A stretch of DNA of 64,000 nucleotides from Polynucleobacter sp. AP-Kaivos-20-H2. GTDB taxonomy: Bacteria; Pseudomonadota; Gammaproteobacteria; Burkholderiales; Burkholderiaceae. Below are positions 29,858 through 40,091 of the stretch, one piece after another. Every line of letters starts with the position of its first letter. Position 1 is the first letter of the stretch. The stretch lies in the NCBI RefSeq assembly GCF_018882215.1, contig NZ_JACVOX010000001.1, forward strand, positions 810,637 to 874,636. Direction: 5' to 3'. A program made the position numbers and the translations under genes. The notes beneath the pieces are model-generated. The model had not been told where the DNA came from and searched no databases. It saw only the letters and a program-made list of their open reading frames with translations.

Positions 29858-30973
29858 ATGATTTTTAACCAGGCCCTTCGCCGCGAACTCAGTTTTACGA
29901 CTGGCGGGGTCTTTTTGGTCTTAGTCACCATAATGGTGACTACCCTGGTGATCCGAATTTTGGGTTATGCCGCTAACGGGGCGGTCAATCCAGAAGATGC
30001 GCTGGTGTTAATTGCCTTGGCCACCCTAGGTTATCTTGCGGTTCTTTTGACGGTCTCCCTATTTGTCGCAACCCTCATCGTTCTGGTGCGCTGGTACAAA
30101 GATTCAGAAATGATTGTGTGGTTTGCTAGTGGCTTAAGCGTTACCAATCTCATTCGCCCCATCATGCAATTTGCCACGCCGCTCATCATTGTGATCGCGC
30201 TCCTGGCTCTTTTTGTCTGGCCTTGGGCAAACCGAGAATCCACTTTAATTAGTCAACGCTTTCAACAACGTGATGACGTATCCATGGTGAGCGCTGGACA
30301 ATTCAAAGAGTCTGCAAAAGCAGAGCGCGTATTTTTCATTGAAGAGCTCGATGTTGATAAAAGTGAAGTCAAGAATATCTTCGTAGCCGACTCTAAGAAT
30401 GGTCGACTGAGTATTGCAGTTTCCCAAACTGGCTATATTCAAAATTCTGCAGGTGGCGAGAAATCCATCGTGATGCATAACGGTAGACGCTATGAGGGGC
30501 AACCCACGCAGCCCGATTTCAGAATTCTAGAATTTAATGAATACAGCACCAAGATACGGAGTAAAGATTCATTGGCGCCCGCACCACGTGATCGCGAGAA
30601 GACGGTCACTGAGCTGTTAAATGACCCTAATCCAGCCTCTATCAACCCCAATCGTGCTGAGTTACTCTGGCGCATTGGCTTGCCATTAATGGCATTAGGT
30701 TTAGTGCTGATTGCAATTCCGCTTGCTTATGTGAACCCTCGCTTGGGTAATTACACTGCAATGTTTTATGCAGTCTTAATTTATTTAATCTATAGCAACT
30801 TACTTAACCTGACGCAAAATTTTGTCTCACAAGGCAAGGTCAGTGTATTTGTTGCCATCTGGCCTATTCATTTGCTTGCCCTCTTAATTGCGACAGCCTT
30901 AATTCGCAATCGTATTAATCCTTCTCTAAAGTGGTGGCGCCGTCAATTGCCCGCCTCTATGGCCACCAAATGA
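29858..30973 (+). CDS. lptF: LPS export permease LptF
   Basis: A 371-residue YjgP/YjgQ family inner-membrane protein. Three helices at the N-terminus (FLVLVTIMVTTLVIRILGY, then a YLAVLLTVSLFVATLIVLVRWYKDSEM region), a periplasmic beta-jellyroll, and three helices at the C-terminus. Together with LptG and LptB it extracts LPS from the inner membrane for transport to the outer membrane. It overlaps lptG by 4 bases (ATGA) and is divergent from pepA. Confidence 0.95.
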   Translation: MIFNQALRRELSFTTGGVFLVLVTIMVTTLVIRILGYAANGAVNPEDALVLIALATLGYLAVLLTVSLFVATLIVLVRWYKDSEMIVWFASGLSVTNLIRPIMQFATPLIIVIALLALFVWPWANRESTLISQRFQQRDDVSMVSAGQFKESAKAERVFFIEELDVDKSEVKNIFVADSKNGRLSIAVSQTGYIQNSAGGEKSIVMHNGRRYEGQPTQPDFRILEFNEYSTKIRSKDSLAPAPRDREKTVTELLNDPNPASINPNRAELLWRIGLPLMALGLVLIAIPLAYVNPRLGNYTAMFYAVLIYLIYSNLLNLTQNFVSQGKVSVFVAIWPIHLLALLIATALIRNRINPSLKWWRRQLPASMATK

Positions 30974-32124
30974 AATTGCTCTTTCCTTTCATTTACGAGC
31001 GCTATCTAGCCAAGCAGATTTATGCTGCTTTTGGCTTTATCTTGTTTGCCTTGGTAGCTTTGTTTTTGTTTTTCGATATCTTGAGCGAGTTAGGGTCTGT
31101 GCAAGGAGCCTACACACTTCCTCTGGCCCTACTTCATGTTCTTCTAAAGGCGCCAAGCCGAATCTCTGAAATCATCCCCATTGCAGGTTTGATTGGCAGT
31201 ATCTATGTATTTGCAATGCTGGCTAGCCAGTCTGAGTTCACCATTTTGCGCATCGCTGGATTAGACGTGAAACGCGGGCTCATTACTCTCACAAAAATTT
31301 CACTTCCATTAATAGCGCTCACACTCATCATGAGTGAATGGGTTGGCCCTTATTCCGAAGCAAAGTCTGACCAGATTCGCATGAGGGCTATGGGCTCAGC
31401 CTATACGTCACAATTTAAAACGGGTGTTTGGGTGAAGGATCGCTTACGCGATGAAGATGGTAGTGGCCCCGTGCGCCCAGGCGTGCGCTATGTCAATGTG
31501 GGTAAAGTTGATAAAGATAATGAAATTCAAAATATCCGCATGTATGAGTTTGATGACACCTATCATCTTCTCTCTATTCGTAGTGCAGTCTCCGGACAGT
31601 TTGATGAGACTGGCATTTGGGTTTTAAATGACGTCACTGAAACCCGCTTTAAAGAAACAAAGCAATCTGACCCGCTAAACCCAGTCTTTTCTGCACAAAC
31701 TTTTACGCACCCGATTGTCACCCTGGAGTCAGAAGTCACACCCCAAATTTTGAATGTGCTCTTAATCAGCCCTGAAAAAATGTCGATCATGAGCTTAGGT
31801 CGCTTCATCTCCCACCTACGTGAAAACAAACAAGATGCGCAAAGACATTCCATTGCTTTTTGGAAGAAGGTGGTTTATCCCTTCACGATTTTTGTGATGC
31901 TCACACTAGCCCTTCCGTTTGCATACCTTAAGGTTCGAGCAGGTAGTGTTGGTATCAAGGTGTTTGGTGGAATCATGCTGGGCATGAGTTTCCAGCTATT
32001 TAATTCCCTCTTCTCTAACGTAGGGCTTTTGGGTTCTTGGCCAGCACTACTAACTGCGCTTACCCCGCCTTTGCTTTACTTTCTTTTGGCGCTATTCGGG
32101 TTGCGCTGGGTTTCTAAGGCTTAA
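30970..32124 (+). CDS. lptG: LPS export permease LptG
   Basis: A 384-residue YjgP/YjgQ protein. The ATG at 30970 overlaps the lptF TGA; an in-frame start at 30931 lies inside lptF and was rejected. It opens MKLLFPFIYERYLAKQIYAA, has the transmembrane segment LFFDILSELGSVQGAY, a periplasmic jellyroll with the modified WVKDRLRDEDGSGPVRPG loop, and C-terminal helices. It pairs with LptF in the LptB2FG exporter. Confidence 0.95.
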   Translation: MKLLFPFIYERYLAKQIYAAFGFILFALVALFLFFDILSELGSVQGAYTLPLALLHVLLKAPSRISEIIPIAGLIGSIYVFAMLASQSEFTILRIAGLDVKRGLITLTKISLPLIALTLIMSEWVGPYSEAKSDQIRMRAMGSAYTSQFKTGVWVKDRLRDEDGSGPVRPGVRYVNVGKVDKDNEIQNIRMYEFDDTYHLLSIRSAVSGQFDETGIWVLNDVTETRFKETKQSDPLNPVFSAQTFTHPIVTLESEVTPQILNVLLISPEKMSIMSLGRFISHLRENKQDAQRHSIAFWKKVVYPFTIFVMLTLALPFAYLKVRAGSVGIKVFGGIMLGMSFQLFNSLFSNVGLLGSWPALLTALTPPLLYFLLALFGLRWVSKA

Positions 32125-32186
32125 TACCCAAAAATCATTTAGAATTTGATTCCTATATCATTGCTGATATATAGACAGGAATCCTT

Positions 32187-33128
32187 ATGAATCTCCACCA
32201 ATTCCGCTTCGTGCGTGAAGCCGTTAGGCAAAACTTCAATTTAACGACCGCAGCTAAAGCCTTATTCACCTCTCAACCAGGAGTTTCTAAGGCCATTATT
32301 GAATTGGAAGATGAGTTAGGCGTAGAGATCTTTCGTCGTCATGGCAAGCGCATTCGCTCCTTGACAGAACCAGGTAAACGTATTTTGAGTTCGATTGAGC
32401 GCATCCTCGATGAAGTGGAAACACTGAAGAGAGTGGGTAAAGATTTTGCTAGCCAAGATCAAGGTAGTCTCGTTATTGCCACTACCCATACACAAGCACG
32501 CTACGCACTTCCTAAAGTGCTGACTGAATTTACTAAACGTTTTCCGAAGGTAAAGGTGAGCATTCAGCAAGGTAACCCAGGTCAAATTGCAGAGTTGCTC
32601 ACGCATGATCGTGCAGATATTGCGATTGCCACAGAAGGTATTGCCAATACTCCGGGCGTACTGGCTTTGCCGGGCTACCAATGGCAGCACGTACTCATGG
32701 TGCCACTAAGCCACCCCCTTCTCAACCAGGCAACGCTTACCCTGGAAGAGATTGCCAAGTACCCCATCATCACTTATGACAAAGCATTTGCTGGTCGTAG
32801 CAAAATTGATGCGGCCTTTGCGCAAAGAAATATTACGCCCGATATTATTTTGGAGGCGATTGATGCGGACGTGATTAAGACTTATGTAGAGACAGGCATG
32901 GGCATTGGTATTGTTGCGGGTCATGCTTATGACCCCGATCGCGATCGCAATCTCAAGGTAATTCCTGCGGGACATTTATTTGGTAATAACGTGACTCACC
33001 TAGGCGTCAAACAAGGTGCTTACTTGCGCTCATTTGTCTATACCTTCATTGAACTCTTCTCACCAACGCTCACCAAGAAGATTGTTGAGCAGGCAATGAA
33101 TAATGAATCCGAGACTTACGAAATTTAG
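32187..33128 (+). CDS. cysB: CysB-family LysR regulator
   Basis: A 313-residue LTTR with HTH MNLHQFRFVREAVRQNFNLT and LFTSQPGVSKAIIELEDELG, then effector domain IATTHTQARYALPKVLTEF, which is the CysB/Cbl sulfate and O-acetylserine pocket signature (TTHTQARY). GMGIGIVAGHAYD is also typical. It should activate sulfate assimilation genes when sulfur is limiting. No cys genes are in the window. It stands alone, 63 bp behind lptG. Confidence 0.93.
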   Translation: MNLHQFRFVREAVRQNFNLTTAAKALFTSQPGVSKAIIELEDELGVEIFRRHGKRIRSLTEPGKRILSSIERILDEVETLKRVGKDFASQDQGSLVIATTHTQARYALPKVLTEFTKRFPKVKVSIQQGNPGQIAELLTHDRADIAIATEGIANTPGVLALPGYQWQHVLMVPLSHPLLNQATLTLEEIAKYPIITYDKAFAGRSKIDAAFAQRNITPDIILEAIDADVIKTYVETGMGIGIVAGHAYDPDRDRNLKVIPAGHLFGNNVTHLGVKQGAYLRSFVYTFIELFSPTLTKKIVEQAMNNESETYEI

Positions 33129-33166
33129 ATAATCTAAGGATGCACAAGGACTGAACAGTCTTTGAG

Positions 33167-33251
33167 TGGTGCCTCGGGGCGGACTCGAACCGCCACGCCT
33201 TGCGGCACCGGATTTTGAGTCCGGCACGTCTACCAATTCCATCACCGAGGC
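33167..33251 (-). tRNA. tRNA-Leu (CAA)
   Basis: The minus strand folds as a full cloverleaf with a long variable arm (TGCCGCAAGGCGT). The acceptor stem is GCCTCGG with CCGAGGC. The anticodon loop CTCAAAA gives anticodon CAA, reading TTG. The 3' CCA is encoded. It lies between cysB and yebC with no other tRNA nearby. Confidence 0.96.
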
Positions 33252-33403
33252 AGGTGTTTGCAGTGGAAATTCTGCTTAATTTGCTACTTTGTTACTGCTA
33301 AGACATGAGAGTGTAACAAAAAATGGTTAGTAACCCCCTGCCTTGGGTCTAGAACCCCTTAAAATGAGGTCTTCTAGCCAAATTATTAAAAGGACTTACC
33401 CGT

Positions 33404-34123
33404 ATGGCCGGCCATTCGAAATGGGCCAATATTCAGCACCGCAAAGGTCGTCAGGACGAAAAACGCGGCAAGATTTGGACCAAACTCATTAAAGAAATTA
33501 CCGTTGCCGCCAAATTAGGCGGTGGTGATATTGCTACCAACCCACGTTTACGTCTGGCTATTGATAAGGCCAAAGACTCCAATATGCCGAACGATAATGT
33601 GCAAAGAGCGATTCAACGTGGCACTGGATCTCTTGAAGGCGTTAACTACGAAGAAATTCGTTATGAGGGTTATGGCATGAATGGCGCAGCCATCATTGTC
33701 GATTGCTTAACTGATAATCGTACTCGCACTGTTGCTGAGGTTCGCCATGCTTTTAATAAGAATGGCGGCAATATGGGTGCCGAAGGTTCTGTTGCTTTTT
33801 TATTCAAACACTGCGGTCAAATGTTATTTGCTCCAGGCATCAGTGAAGATCAACTCATGGAAGTAGCTTTAGATGCTGGCGCTGAAGATGTGATTACTCA
33901 CGATGACGGTTCTTTAGAGGTACTGTCTCCTGTTCCTGATTTTTCAAATGTACAAGATGCTATTAGTAAAGCAGGCCTCAAGCCTGAGCTAGCAACGGTT
34001 GCCATGCGCCCTGAGACTGAGATTGTTTTGGAAGGTGATCAGGCTGAGAGTATGCAGAAATTATTAGATGCACTCGAGAACTTAGATGACGTTCAAGAAG
34101 TTTTTACGAATGCTGCTCTTTAA
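33404..34123 (+). CDS. yebC: YebC/PmpR family translation or transcription factor
   Basis: A 239-residue cytosolic protein of normal length for the family. The start [20 protein letters not shown] is invariant in the family, and the internal RAIQRGTG and [19 protein letters not shown] are also typical. Family members help ribosomes through proline-rich stalls and have been described as regulators. The AAAAGGA ribosome site precedes the ATG. In many bacteria it neighbours ruvC; here it precedes purD. Confidence 0.95.
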   Translation: MAGHSKWANIQHRKGRQDEKRGKIWTKLIKEITVAAKLGGGDIATNPRLRLAIDKAKDSNMPNDNVQRAIQRGTGSLEGVNYEEIRYEGYGMNGAAIIVDCLTDNRTRTVAEVRHAFNKNGGNMGAEGSVAFLFKHCGQMLFAPGISEDQLMEVALDAGAEDVITHDDGSLEVLSPVPDFSNVQDAISKAGLKPELATVAMRPETEIVLEGDQAESMQKLLDALENLDDVQEVFTNAAL

Positions 34124-34176
34124 TTTTTTAAATTCATTTCTTTTAATTACCTCATTTAAATACTAGATAGCTTGTT

Positions 34177-35454
34177 ATGAAAATTCTCCTAATCGGATCT
34201 GGCGGACGCGAACATGCTTTAGCCTGGAAACTGGCTCAATCACCACAAGTCCAAACGGTTTATGTTGCTCCTGGCAATGGTGGAACAGCAACTGCCAAAC
34301 AAACTGCTGCGGGCATTGAGAACTTACCGATCACTGGATTACAGGAGCTGGCTGATTTTGCTAAGCGCGAGAAGATTCATCTCACGGTTGTGGGTCCAGA
34401 AGCGCCACTTGCTGCTGGCATTGTGGATGTCTTCCGTAATAATGGCTTGCGTATTTTTGGCCCAACTCAATTGGCAGCTCAACTGGAATCTTCTAAAGAC
34501 TTTTCTAAAGCTTTTATGAAACGTCATGGCATTCCAACTGCCGATTACCAAACGTTTTCTAGCGCGCTTGAAGCGCATGCTTATATTGATGCCAAGGGTG
34601 CGCCAATTGTGATTAAGGCTGATGGCCTTGCGGCAGGTAAAGGTGTTGTAGTGGCAATGAGTCTTGAAGAGGCGCATGCCGCAGTTGACATGATGTTGGC
34701 TGATAACAAATTAGGCAATGCAGGTGCCCGCGTTGTGATTGAAGAATTCCTAACAGGTGAAGAAGCTAGCTTCATTGTTCTCGTGGATGGCAAGAATATT
34801 CTTGCATTGGCGACCAGCCAAGATCACAAGCGCTTACTTGATGCTGACCAAGGACCGAATACGGGCGGTATGGGTGCCTACTCCCCTGCGCCAGTTGTTA
34901 CACCAGAAATTCATGCGCGTGCATTGCGTGAGGTGATCATGCCAACAGTCAAGGGCATGCAAGCAGATGGCATTCCGTATACAGGCTTCTTGTATGCGGG
35001 CTTAATGATCTCTCCTGATGGTATGATCAAGACTTTGGAATTTAACTGCCGCATGGGCGACCCAGAAACACAACCGATCATGGCTCGCCTGCGCAGTGAT
35101 TTCGTCAATGCTCTGGATCATGCAGTAGATGGAACGCTCAATGAAGTTGAGCTGAAATGGGATCGTCGCACTGCCTTAGGCGTTGTGCTTGCAGCCACCA
35201 ATTACCCCGATACCCCGCGTGCTGGTGATGTGATTACCGGCATTCCGGCTGATACTGAAGATCAAATTACATTCCATGCCGGTACGAAATTACAAGATGG
35301 CAAAGTAGTGACCTCCGGTGGACGGGTGATGTGCGTTGTTGGACTTGCTGATACCGTGCGTGGCGCACAACAAAAAGCATATGAAGCCATCAGCCATATC
35401 CAGTTTGACGGCATGCAATATCGCAAAGATATTGGCTACCGCGCAATTAAGTAA
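34177..35454 (+). CDS. purD: Phosphoribosylamine-glycine ligase
   Basis: A 425-residue ATP-grasp enzyme, the second step of purine synthesis. It begins MKILLIGSGGREHALAWKLA. The ATP-grasp region has PIVIKADGLAAGKGVVVA, VIEEFLTGEEASFIVLVDG, and the substrate part TGGMGAYSPAPVV and FNCRMGDPETQPI. It is followed by hemF after 21 bp. Length matches the family (about 420-430). Confidence 0.97.
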   Translation: MKILLIGSGGREHALAWKLAQSPQVQTVYVAPGNGGTATAKQTAAGIENLPITGLQELADFAKREKIHLTVVGPEAPLAAGIVDVFRNNGLRIFGPTQLAAQLESSKDFSKAFMKRHGIPTADYQTFSSALEAHAYIDAKGAPIVIKADGLAAGKGVVVAMSLEEAHAAVDMMLADNKLGNAGARVVIEEFLTGEEASFIVLVDGKNILALATSQDHKRLLDADQGPNTGGMGAYSPAPVVTPEIHARALREVIMPTVKGMQADGIPYTGFLYAGLMISPDGMIKTLEFNCRMGDPETQPIMARLRSDFVNALDHAVDGTLNEVELKWDRRTALGVVLAATNYPDTPRAGDVITGIPADTEDQITFHAGTKLQDGKVVTSGGRVMCVVGLADTVRGAQQKAYEAISHIQFDGMQYRKDIGYRAIK

Positions 35455-35475
35455 ATCCATCAAGTTAGAACGCCC

Positions 35476-36408
35476 TTGTCAGATCAACAAACCCAAATCG
35501 ATATCGCCACCCTAAAAGACTATTTTTTAGGTCTGCAAGATCGCATCACAAACGCCATGAGCGCTTTGGATGGCAAGGTCTTTGTTGCTGATGAGTGGCA
35601 CAAACCTGAAGATAGCAAACTCAAAGGCTATGGTCGCACCTGCATTTTGGATGGCGGCAATATTCTAGAAAAAGGTGGGGTAGGCTTTTCCCATGTCCGC
35701 GGTGATCAAATGCCTCCATCGGCATCGCATCATCGCCCAGAGGTGGCAGGCCGTAGCTTTGAGGCGATGGGCGTGTCTTTGGTATTTCACCCAAATAATC
35801 CTAAAGTACCCACCACGCATATGAACGTGCGTTGCTTTATTGCGCAGGCCCCTGACAAAGAGCCAGTATGGTGGTTTGGGGGAGGCTTTGACCTCACACC
35901 CTATTACGGCGTTGATGAAGACTGCAAACACTTTCACCAAACTGCCAAGGATGCATTAGATCCTTTTGGCCAAGAGCTTTACCCTCGCTTTAAAAAATGG
36001 TGCGATGAATATTTCTACCTCAAGCATCGCGAAGAACCCCGCGGCATTGGCGGCGTTTTCTTTGATGACTTTAATGAGCTTGGGTTTGAAAAAAGCTTTG
36101 CCATGATGCGCGCTGTGGGCGATGCCTTTATCAATGCATATCTACCTATAGTAGAACGTCGCTATCAAGATAGCTTCACCCCCGAAGAAAAGTCCTTCCA
36201 AGAATATCGCCGCGGTCGCTATGTGGAATATAACCTGATCTTTGATCGTGGGACTATCTTTGGTTTGCACTCCGGTGGTCGCACTGAATCTATTTTGATG
36301 TCAATGCCGCCAGTAGTGCAGTGGTGGTACAACTGGCAACCCAAGCCTGGCACTCCTGAGGCTAAGTTGTATGACTATTACCTGAAGCCACGAGATTGGC
36401 TAGCTTGA
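35476..36408 (+). CDS. hemF: Oxygen-dependent coproporphyrinogen III oxidase
   Basis: A 310-residue enzyme that oxidatively decarboxylates coproporphyrinogen III to protoporphyrinogen IX in haem synthesis. Marks are [42 protein letters not shown] and [20 protein letters not shown]. The only start that keeps the conserved N-terminus is TTG at 35476. Its stop overlaps the start of nadD. Being oxygen-dependent it fits an aerobic lifestyle. Confidence 0.96.
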   Translation: MSDQQTQIDIATLKDYFLGLQDRITNAMSALDGKVFVADEWHKPEDSKLKGYGRTCILDGGNILEKGGVGFSHVRGDQMPPSASHHRPEVAGRSFEAMGVSLVFHPNNPKVPTTHMNVRCFIAQAPDKEPVWWFGGGFDLTPYYGVDEDCKHFHQTAKDALDPFGQELYPRFKKWCDEYFYLKHREEPRGIGGVFFDDFNELGFEKSFAMMRAVGDAFINAYLPIVERRYQDSFTPEEKSFQEYRRGRYVEYNLIFDRGTIFGLHSGGRTESILMSMPPVVQWWYNWQPKPGTPEAKLYDYYLKPRDWLA

Positions 36409-37094
36409 GCGCTATAAAGAAAATTGGCATTCTTGGGGGTACATTTGATCCTCCTCATATAGGTCATTTGAAATTGGCTACGCATTTTGCAAAGCTACTC
36501 CACTTAGATGCACTGCTGCTTATTCCAAGTGGTGAGCCATGGCAAAAGGGAACCGGCATTACTCCCGCAGAAATGCGCCTGAAGTTGACTGAAGCTGCCG
36601 GCATTGATCTGGCGAGAGCATTTTTATATCTCAAGATTTCCACTCAAGTAGGTATTGATCGCATGGAGATTGATCGCGCTGGACCTAGTTATGCAATTGA
36701 TACCGTTAAAGCCTTGCGTGAGCGCTTTGGAACAAATGCTAGCCTGACTTGGCTGATGGGAGCAGACTCTCTAGTTGCCCTCCCTAGTTGGAACTCCTGG
36801 GAAAAATTGAGCCAGTATGTGAATTTTGCGGTGGCGACTAGGCCACACCATGATTTAAAGCTGGAAATTAGCTCTGAAGTGGGTCAATTTTTGGAGACCC
36901 ATCAAACATCAGACGCCGACGCCCTTGAAAATAGCGCCGCAGGCCTCATATACATCGATGAAAGCTTGAATATTGATCTATCCTCAACCGCATTACGAGA
37001 ACGTCTCAAATCCAGCTCACGGAGCTCTATTGCATCCGAGCAAATTCCAACCCACACCCTAGAAATCATTACAAATCTGGGCTTGTACCAGTAA
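36405..37094 (+). CDS. nadD: Nicotinate-nucleotide adenylyltransferase
   Basis: A 229-residue enzyme adenylating nicotinate mononucleotide in NAD synthesis. [20 protein letters not shown] holds the nucleotidyltransferase HIGH motif, and the late [16 protein letters not shown] run ([10 protein letters not shown]) is the second signature. There is no ATG in this part; TTG at 36405 overlaps the hemF stop as TTGA and is preferred, with TTG at 36396 an alternative. It is followed by rsfS, a common pairing. Confidence 0.95.
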   Translation: MSAIKKIGILGGTFDPPHIGHLKLATHFAKLLHLDALLLIPSGEPWQKGTGITPAEMRLKLTEAAGIDLARAFLYLKISTQVGIDRMEIDRAGPSYAIDTVKALRERFGTNASLTWLMGADSLVALPSWNSWEKLSQYVNFAVATRPHHDLKLEISSEVGQFLETHQTSDADALENSAAGLIYIDESLNIDLSSTALRERLKSSSRSSIASEQIPTHTLEIITNLGLYQ

Positions 37095-37139
37095 TCAAGC
37101 TAAGATCACCCTAAATAGAAAAATTATTGCCGAGAAAAT

Positions 37140-37529
37140 ATGGACTTACGTAAATTACAACGCGTCGTGATTGATGCCCTAGAAGATGTTAAAGCGCAAG
37201 ATATCCGCGTGTATGACACCACTAAATTAAGCGAGTTATTTGATCGAGTGGTCATTGCCACTGGTTCTAGTAACCGTCAAACCCGCTCTTTAGCCATGTC
37301 GGTTAAAGAAGAGGTAAATGCTAAAGGTGGAGAAGTCATTTCTATCGAAGGCTTAGAAACTGGCGAATGGGTATTGGTAGATTGCGGTGACATCGTCGTG
37401 CATATTTTGCAACCAATGTTGCGCTCCTACTATCAGCTTGAAGGTATGTGGGGTGCTAAACCTGTACGCGTGAAATTAGCTGGTGATAAAGGTCTTGTTA
37501 AGGCCAGCGAATCCGAAGACGACGAGTAA
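37140..37529 (+). CDS. rsfS: Ribosome silencing factor RsfS
   Basis: A 129-residue protein of the Iojap family. It carries DIRVYDTTKLSELFDRVVIA, ATGSSNRQTRSLA and a C-terminal GEWVLVDCGDIVVHIL. RsfS binds ribosomal protein uL14 and blocks subunit joining under starvation. It lies between nadD and rlmH, the conserved bacterial order. Confidence 0.95.
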   Translation: MDLRKLQRVVIDALEDVKAQDIRVYDTTKLSELFDRVVIATGSSNRQTRSLAMSVKEEVNAKGGEVISIEGLETGEWVLVDCGDIVVHILQPMLRSYYQLEGMWGAKPVRVKLAGDKGLVKASESEDDE

Positions 37530-37549
37530 TCTCGTCGTCACTTGCGGCA

Positions 37550-37993
37550 ATGCGGCTCACCATCGTTTCTGTTGGTCATAAGATGCCTGATTGGGTTGCC
37601 ACGGCAACTCATGACTACATCAAACGAATGCCTGCGGATTGCAGCATTGAAATCAAAGAGATCAAACCTGATCTCACACCCGCAAAAGAAGCCGTAAAAA
37701 TTGCAGCATCCATCCCCAAGGGATCCAGAGTGATCGCTTTGGATGAGCGAGGCAAAGACCAAACCACTCAGAATCTTGCCACTCAACTGGCTAGCTGGCG
37801 CCAAGAAGGTTTTGACATTACCTTTTTAATTGGTGGTGCGGATGGCTTGGACCCCAGTCTAAAAGCAGGTGCGCAAGCCATGTGGCGACTCTCCAGCCTT
37901 ACCTTGCCGCATGCCATGGCCAGAGTAATGCTAGTGGAGCAACTCTATAGAGCTTGGACTATTCTGCAAGGCCATCCCTATCATCGTGAGTAA
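37550..37993 (+). CDS. rlmH: 23S rRNA pseudouridine-1915 N3-methyltransferase RlmH
   Basis: A 147-residue SPOUT methyltransferase. It starts MRLTIVSVGHKMPDWV; the SAM knot is visible as VIALDERGKDQTTQNLA, FLIGGADGLDPSLKA and SLTLPHAMARVMLVEQLYRA. It modifies helix 69 of 23S rRNA. It ends inside the start of maf (8-base overlap). Confidence 0.96.
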   Translation: MRLTIVSVGHKMPDWVATATHDYIKRMPADCSIEIKEIKPDLTPAKEAVKIAASIPKGSRVIALDERGKDQTTQNLATQLASWRQEGFDITFLIGGADGLDPSLKAGAQAMWRLSSLTLPHAMARVMLVEQLYRAWTILQGHPYHRE

Positions 37994-38621
37994 TCCGTTG
38001 AACTCTTTTATTTATCTTGCCTCACAAAGCCCTCGCCGCCAAGAGATCTTAAGGCAAATGGGTGTTCGCTTTGAAATGCTGTTACCAAGTCCTGATGAAG
38101 ATAGTGAGAGTATCGAAATCCCTCTCCCACAAGAAAAAGCACGCCCCTATGTGGAGCGCGTTACCTTGGCAAAAAGTGCTGCAGCACTCAGCCGATGGAA
38201 AAAGGGTGGCTTACCTTGGGCTCCGATTCTCTGTGCCGATACCACTGTATGCTTACCCAACCATCCCGATGGTGAAATTTTGGGTAAACCGGTCGATGCA
38301 GCGGATGCTGCCCGAATTCTAGCTATGCTCAGCGGCAAAGTACATGAAGTACTCAGCTCGGTAGCGATCACTGTGAATCCCGATGAAAAACCCATACAGC
38401 TTGTACAGGTTTCTAAAGTTCAGTTTGCTGATTTGTCGATAGAGCAGATTGACACCTACATCGCCAGCGGCGAACCCTTTGGTAAGGCTGGCGCCTATGG
38501 CATACAGGGCTTGGGTGGGACTTTTATTCCCTCAATTCAGGGCAGCTATAGCGGTATCATGGGTCTACCTATTTATGAAACGAAGCTTTTACTAGATCGC
38601 GCCCAAGTTAGCAGCATATGA
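37986..38621 (+). CDS. maf: Maf-like nucleotide pyrophosphatase
   Basis: A 211-residue house-cleaning nucleoside triphosphate pyrophosphatase with YLASQSPRRQEILRQMG at the N-terminus and the Maf core ILCADTTVCL, GKPVDAADAARILAMLSGK and FGKAGAYGIQGLGG. The GTG at 37986 overlaps rlmH by 8 bases. Its place directly before rng matches E. coli yhdE (dTTPase/UTPase type), so that subtype is likely but not certain. Confidence 0.92.
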   Translation: MSNPLNSFIYLASQSPRRQEILRQMGVRFEMLLPSPDEDSESIEIPLPQEKARPYVERVTLAKSAAALSRWKKGGLPWAPILCADTTVCLPNHPDGEILGKPVDAADAARILAMLSGKVHEVLSSVAITVNPDEKPIQLVQVSKVQFADLSIEQIDTYIASGEPFGKAGAYGIQGLGGTFIPSIQGSYSGIMGLPIYETKLLLDRAQVSSI

Positions 38622-40081
38622 ACGAAGAAATACTAATTAATATCACCCCGCAAGAAACGCGCGTTGCTTTAATTCAGCAAGGAGCGGTTCAAGAGTTACA
38701 AATTGAGCGCACTCGCCAACGCGGTATTGTGGGAAATATCTACTTAGCCAAGGTAGTTCGTGTACTGCCTGGCATGCAATCGGCATTTATCGAAATTGGT
38801 CTTGAGCGCACGGCATTTATGCACGTCGCTGATATCACACAAAATAATCCTCAAGCACAAATTGAAAAATTATTGTTTGAAGGTCAAACACTGTTAGTAC
38901 AGGTATTAAAAGATCCTTTAGGAACTAAAGGTGCACGCTTAACAACCCAATTGAGTATTGCTGGACGCAATTTAGTCTACCTACCCCCAGCAGGTAGCGA
39001 TACCGCTACTGAAAAATATATTGGCGTTTCTCAGCGGATTGATCAACCTGAAGAACGCGAGGCCATTAAGGCCCGTCTTGCAGGCCTGATGGCTGAAGAT
39101 GAAAAAGGCGGCATCATCGTCCGTACTAGCGCTCAAGATGCATCCGACACAGAACTGCAGCATGACATGCTTTACCTGCGAACTACCTGGGAAAACATTC
39201 ATGCGACCATGAAACACAACCCGGCGCCTACCCTGCTCTATCAGGATCTTAGCCTAGCGGAGCGTGTATTACGAGATGTTGCAGGTGAAGACACCACTCA
39301 AATCCGTGTGGATTCTGCTGAGAATTTTGAGAAGCTCAAAGCATTTACGAATGCTTACATGCCCAATCTTTTGGGCAAGCTGACTCTACATCGTGGCGAG
39401 CGCGCCCTCTTTGACTTATTTGATGTCGATGCAGAAATAAATAAAGCGCTGGGTCGCCGAGTCGATCTCAAGTCTGGTGGCTATCTCATGATCGATCAAA
39501 CAGAGTCGATGACTACGATTGATGTGAATACAGGGAGTTATGTAGGCGCTCGCAATCTCGATGACACTGTCTTTAAAACCAATCTAGAGGCAGCCCAAGC
39601 GATTGCACGTCAACTCCGCTTGCGCAATCTAGGTGGAATCATCATCATTGATTTCATAGACATGCTTGGCAAAGACCATCAAGAGTCTGTATTGCATGAA
39701 CTCAAACGCAATCTTGAACGCGACCATGCTCGCACCTCAGTGAGTGACTTTTCCGCGTTGGGCTTAGTAGAAATGACCCGCAAACGGACGCGTGAGTCCT
39801 TAGCCCATATCACTTGTGAGCCATGTGCCACTTGCCTTGGCAAAGGTGAGATTAAAACGGCCCAAACGATTTGTTATGAGATTTTGCGAGAAATTGTGCG
39901 AGAGCATCGCCAATTTAATCCCCGAGAATTTAGGATTGTGGCTGCACCTGATGTAATTGATTTATTCCTAGAGGAAGAGAATCAATTCTTGGCGCAGTTG
40001 GGGGATTTCATTGGCAAGCCAATTACCCTGCAAGCGGAAGGTAGCTTCCGCCAAGAGCAATACGATATTGTTCTGAGTTAA
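38618..40081 (+). CDS. rng: Ribonuclease G
   Basis: A 487-residue endoribonuclease, almost the E. coli length (489). The S1 domain is near residues 35-120 (GNIYLAKVVRVLPGMQSAFI, LERTAFMHVAD). The catalytic Asp residues lie in TTIDVNTGSYVG and IIIIDFIDML, and the Zn-link is CATCLGKGEI. It processes the 5' end of 16S rRNA and decays some mRNAs. The ATG overlaps the maf stop (ATGA). It lacks the long C-terminal scaffold of RNase E. Confidence 0.95.
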   Translation: MNEEILINITPQETRVALIQQGAVQELQIERTRQRGIVGNIYLAKVVRVLPGMQSAFIEIGLERTAFMHVADITQNNPQAQIEKLLFEGQTLLVQVLKDPLGTKGARLTTQLSIAGRNLVYLPPAGSDTATEKYIGVSQRIDQPEEREAIKARLAGLMAEDEKGGIIVRTSAQDASDTELQHDMLYLRTTWENIHATMKHNPAPTLLYQDLSLAERVLRDVAGEDTTQIRVDSAENFEKLKAFTNAYMPNLLGKLTLHRGERALFDLFDVDAEINKALGRRVDLKSGGYLMIDQTESMTTIDVNTGSYVGARNLDDTVFKTNLEAAQAIARQLRLRNLGGIIIIDFIDMLGKDHQESVLHELKRNLERDHARTSVSDFSALGLVEMTRKRTRESLAHITCEPCATCLGKGEIKTAQTICYEILREIVREHRQFNPREFRIVAAPDVIDLFLEEENQFLAQLGDFIGKPITLQAEGSFRQEQYDIVLS

Positions 40082-40091
40082 GTTTTCTGAA

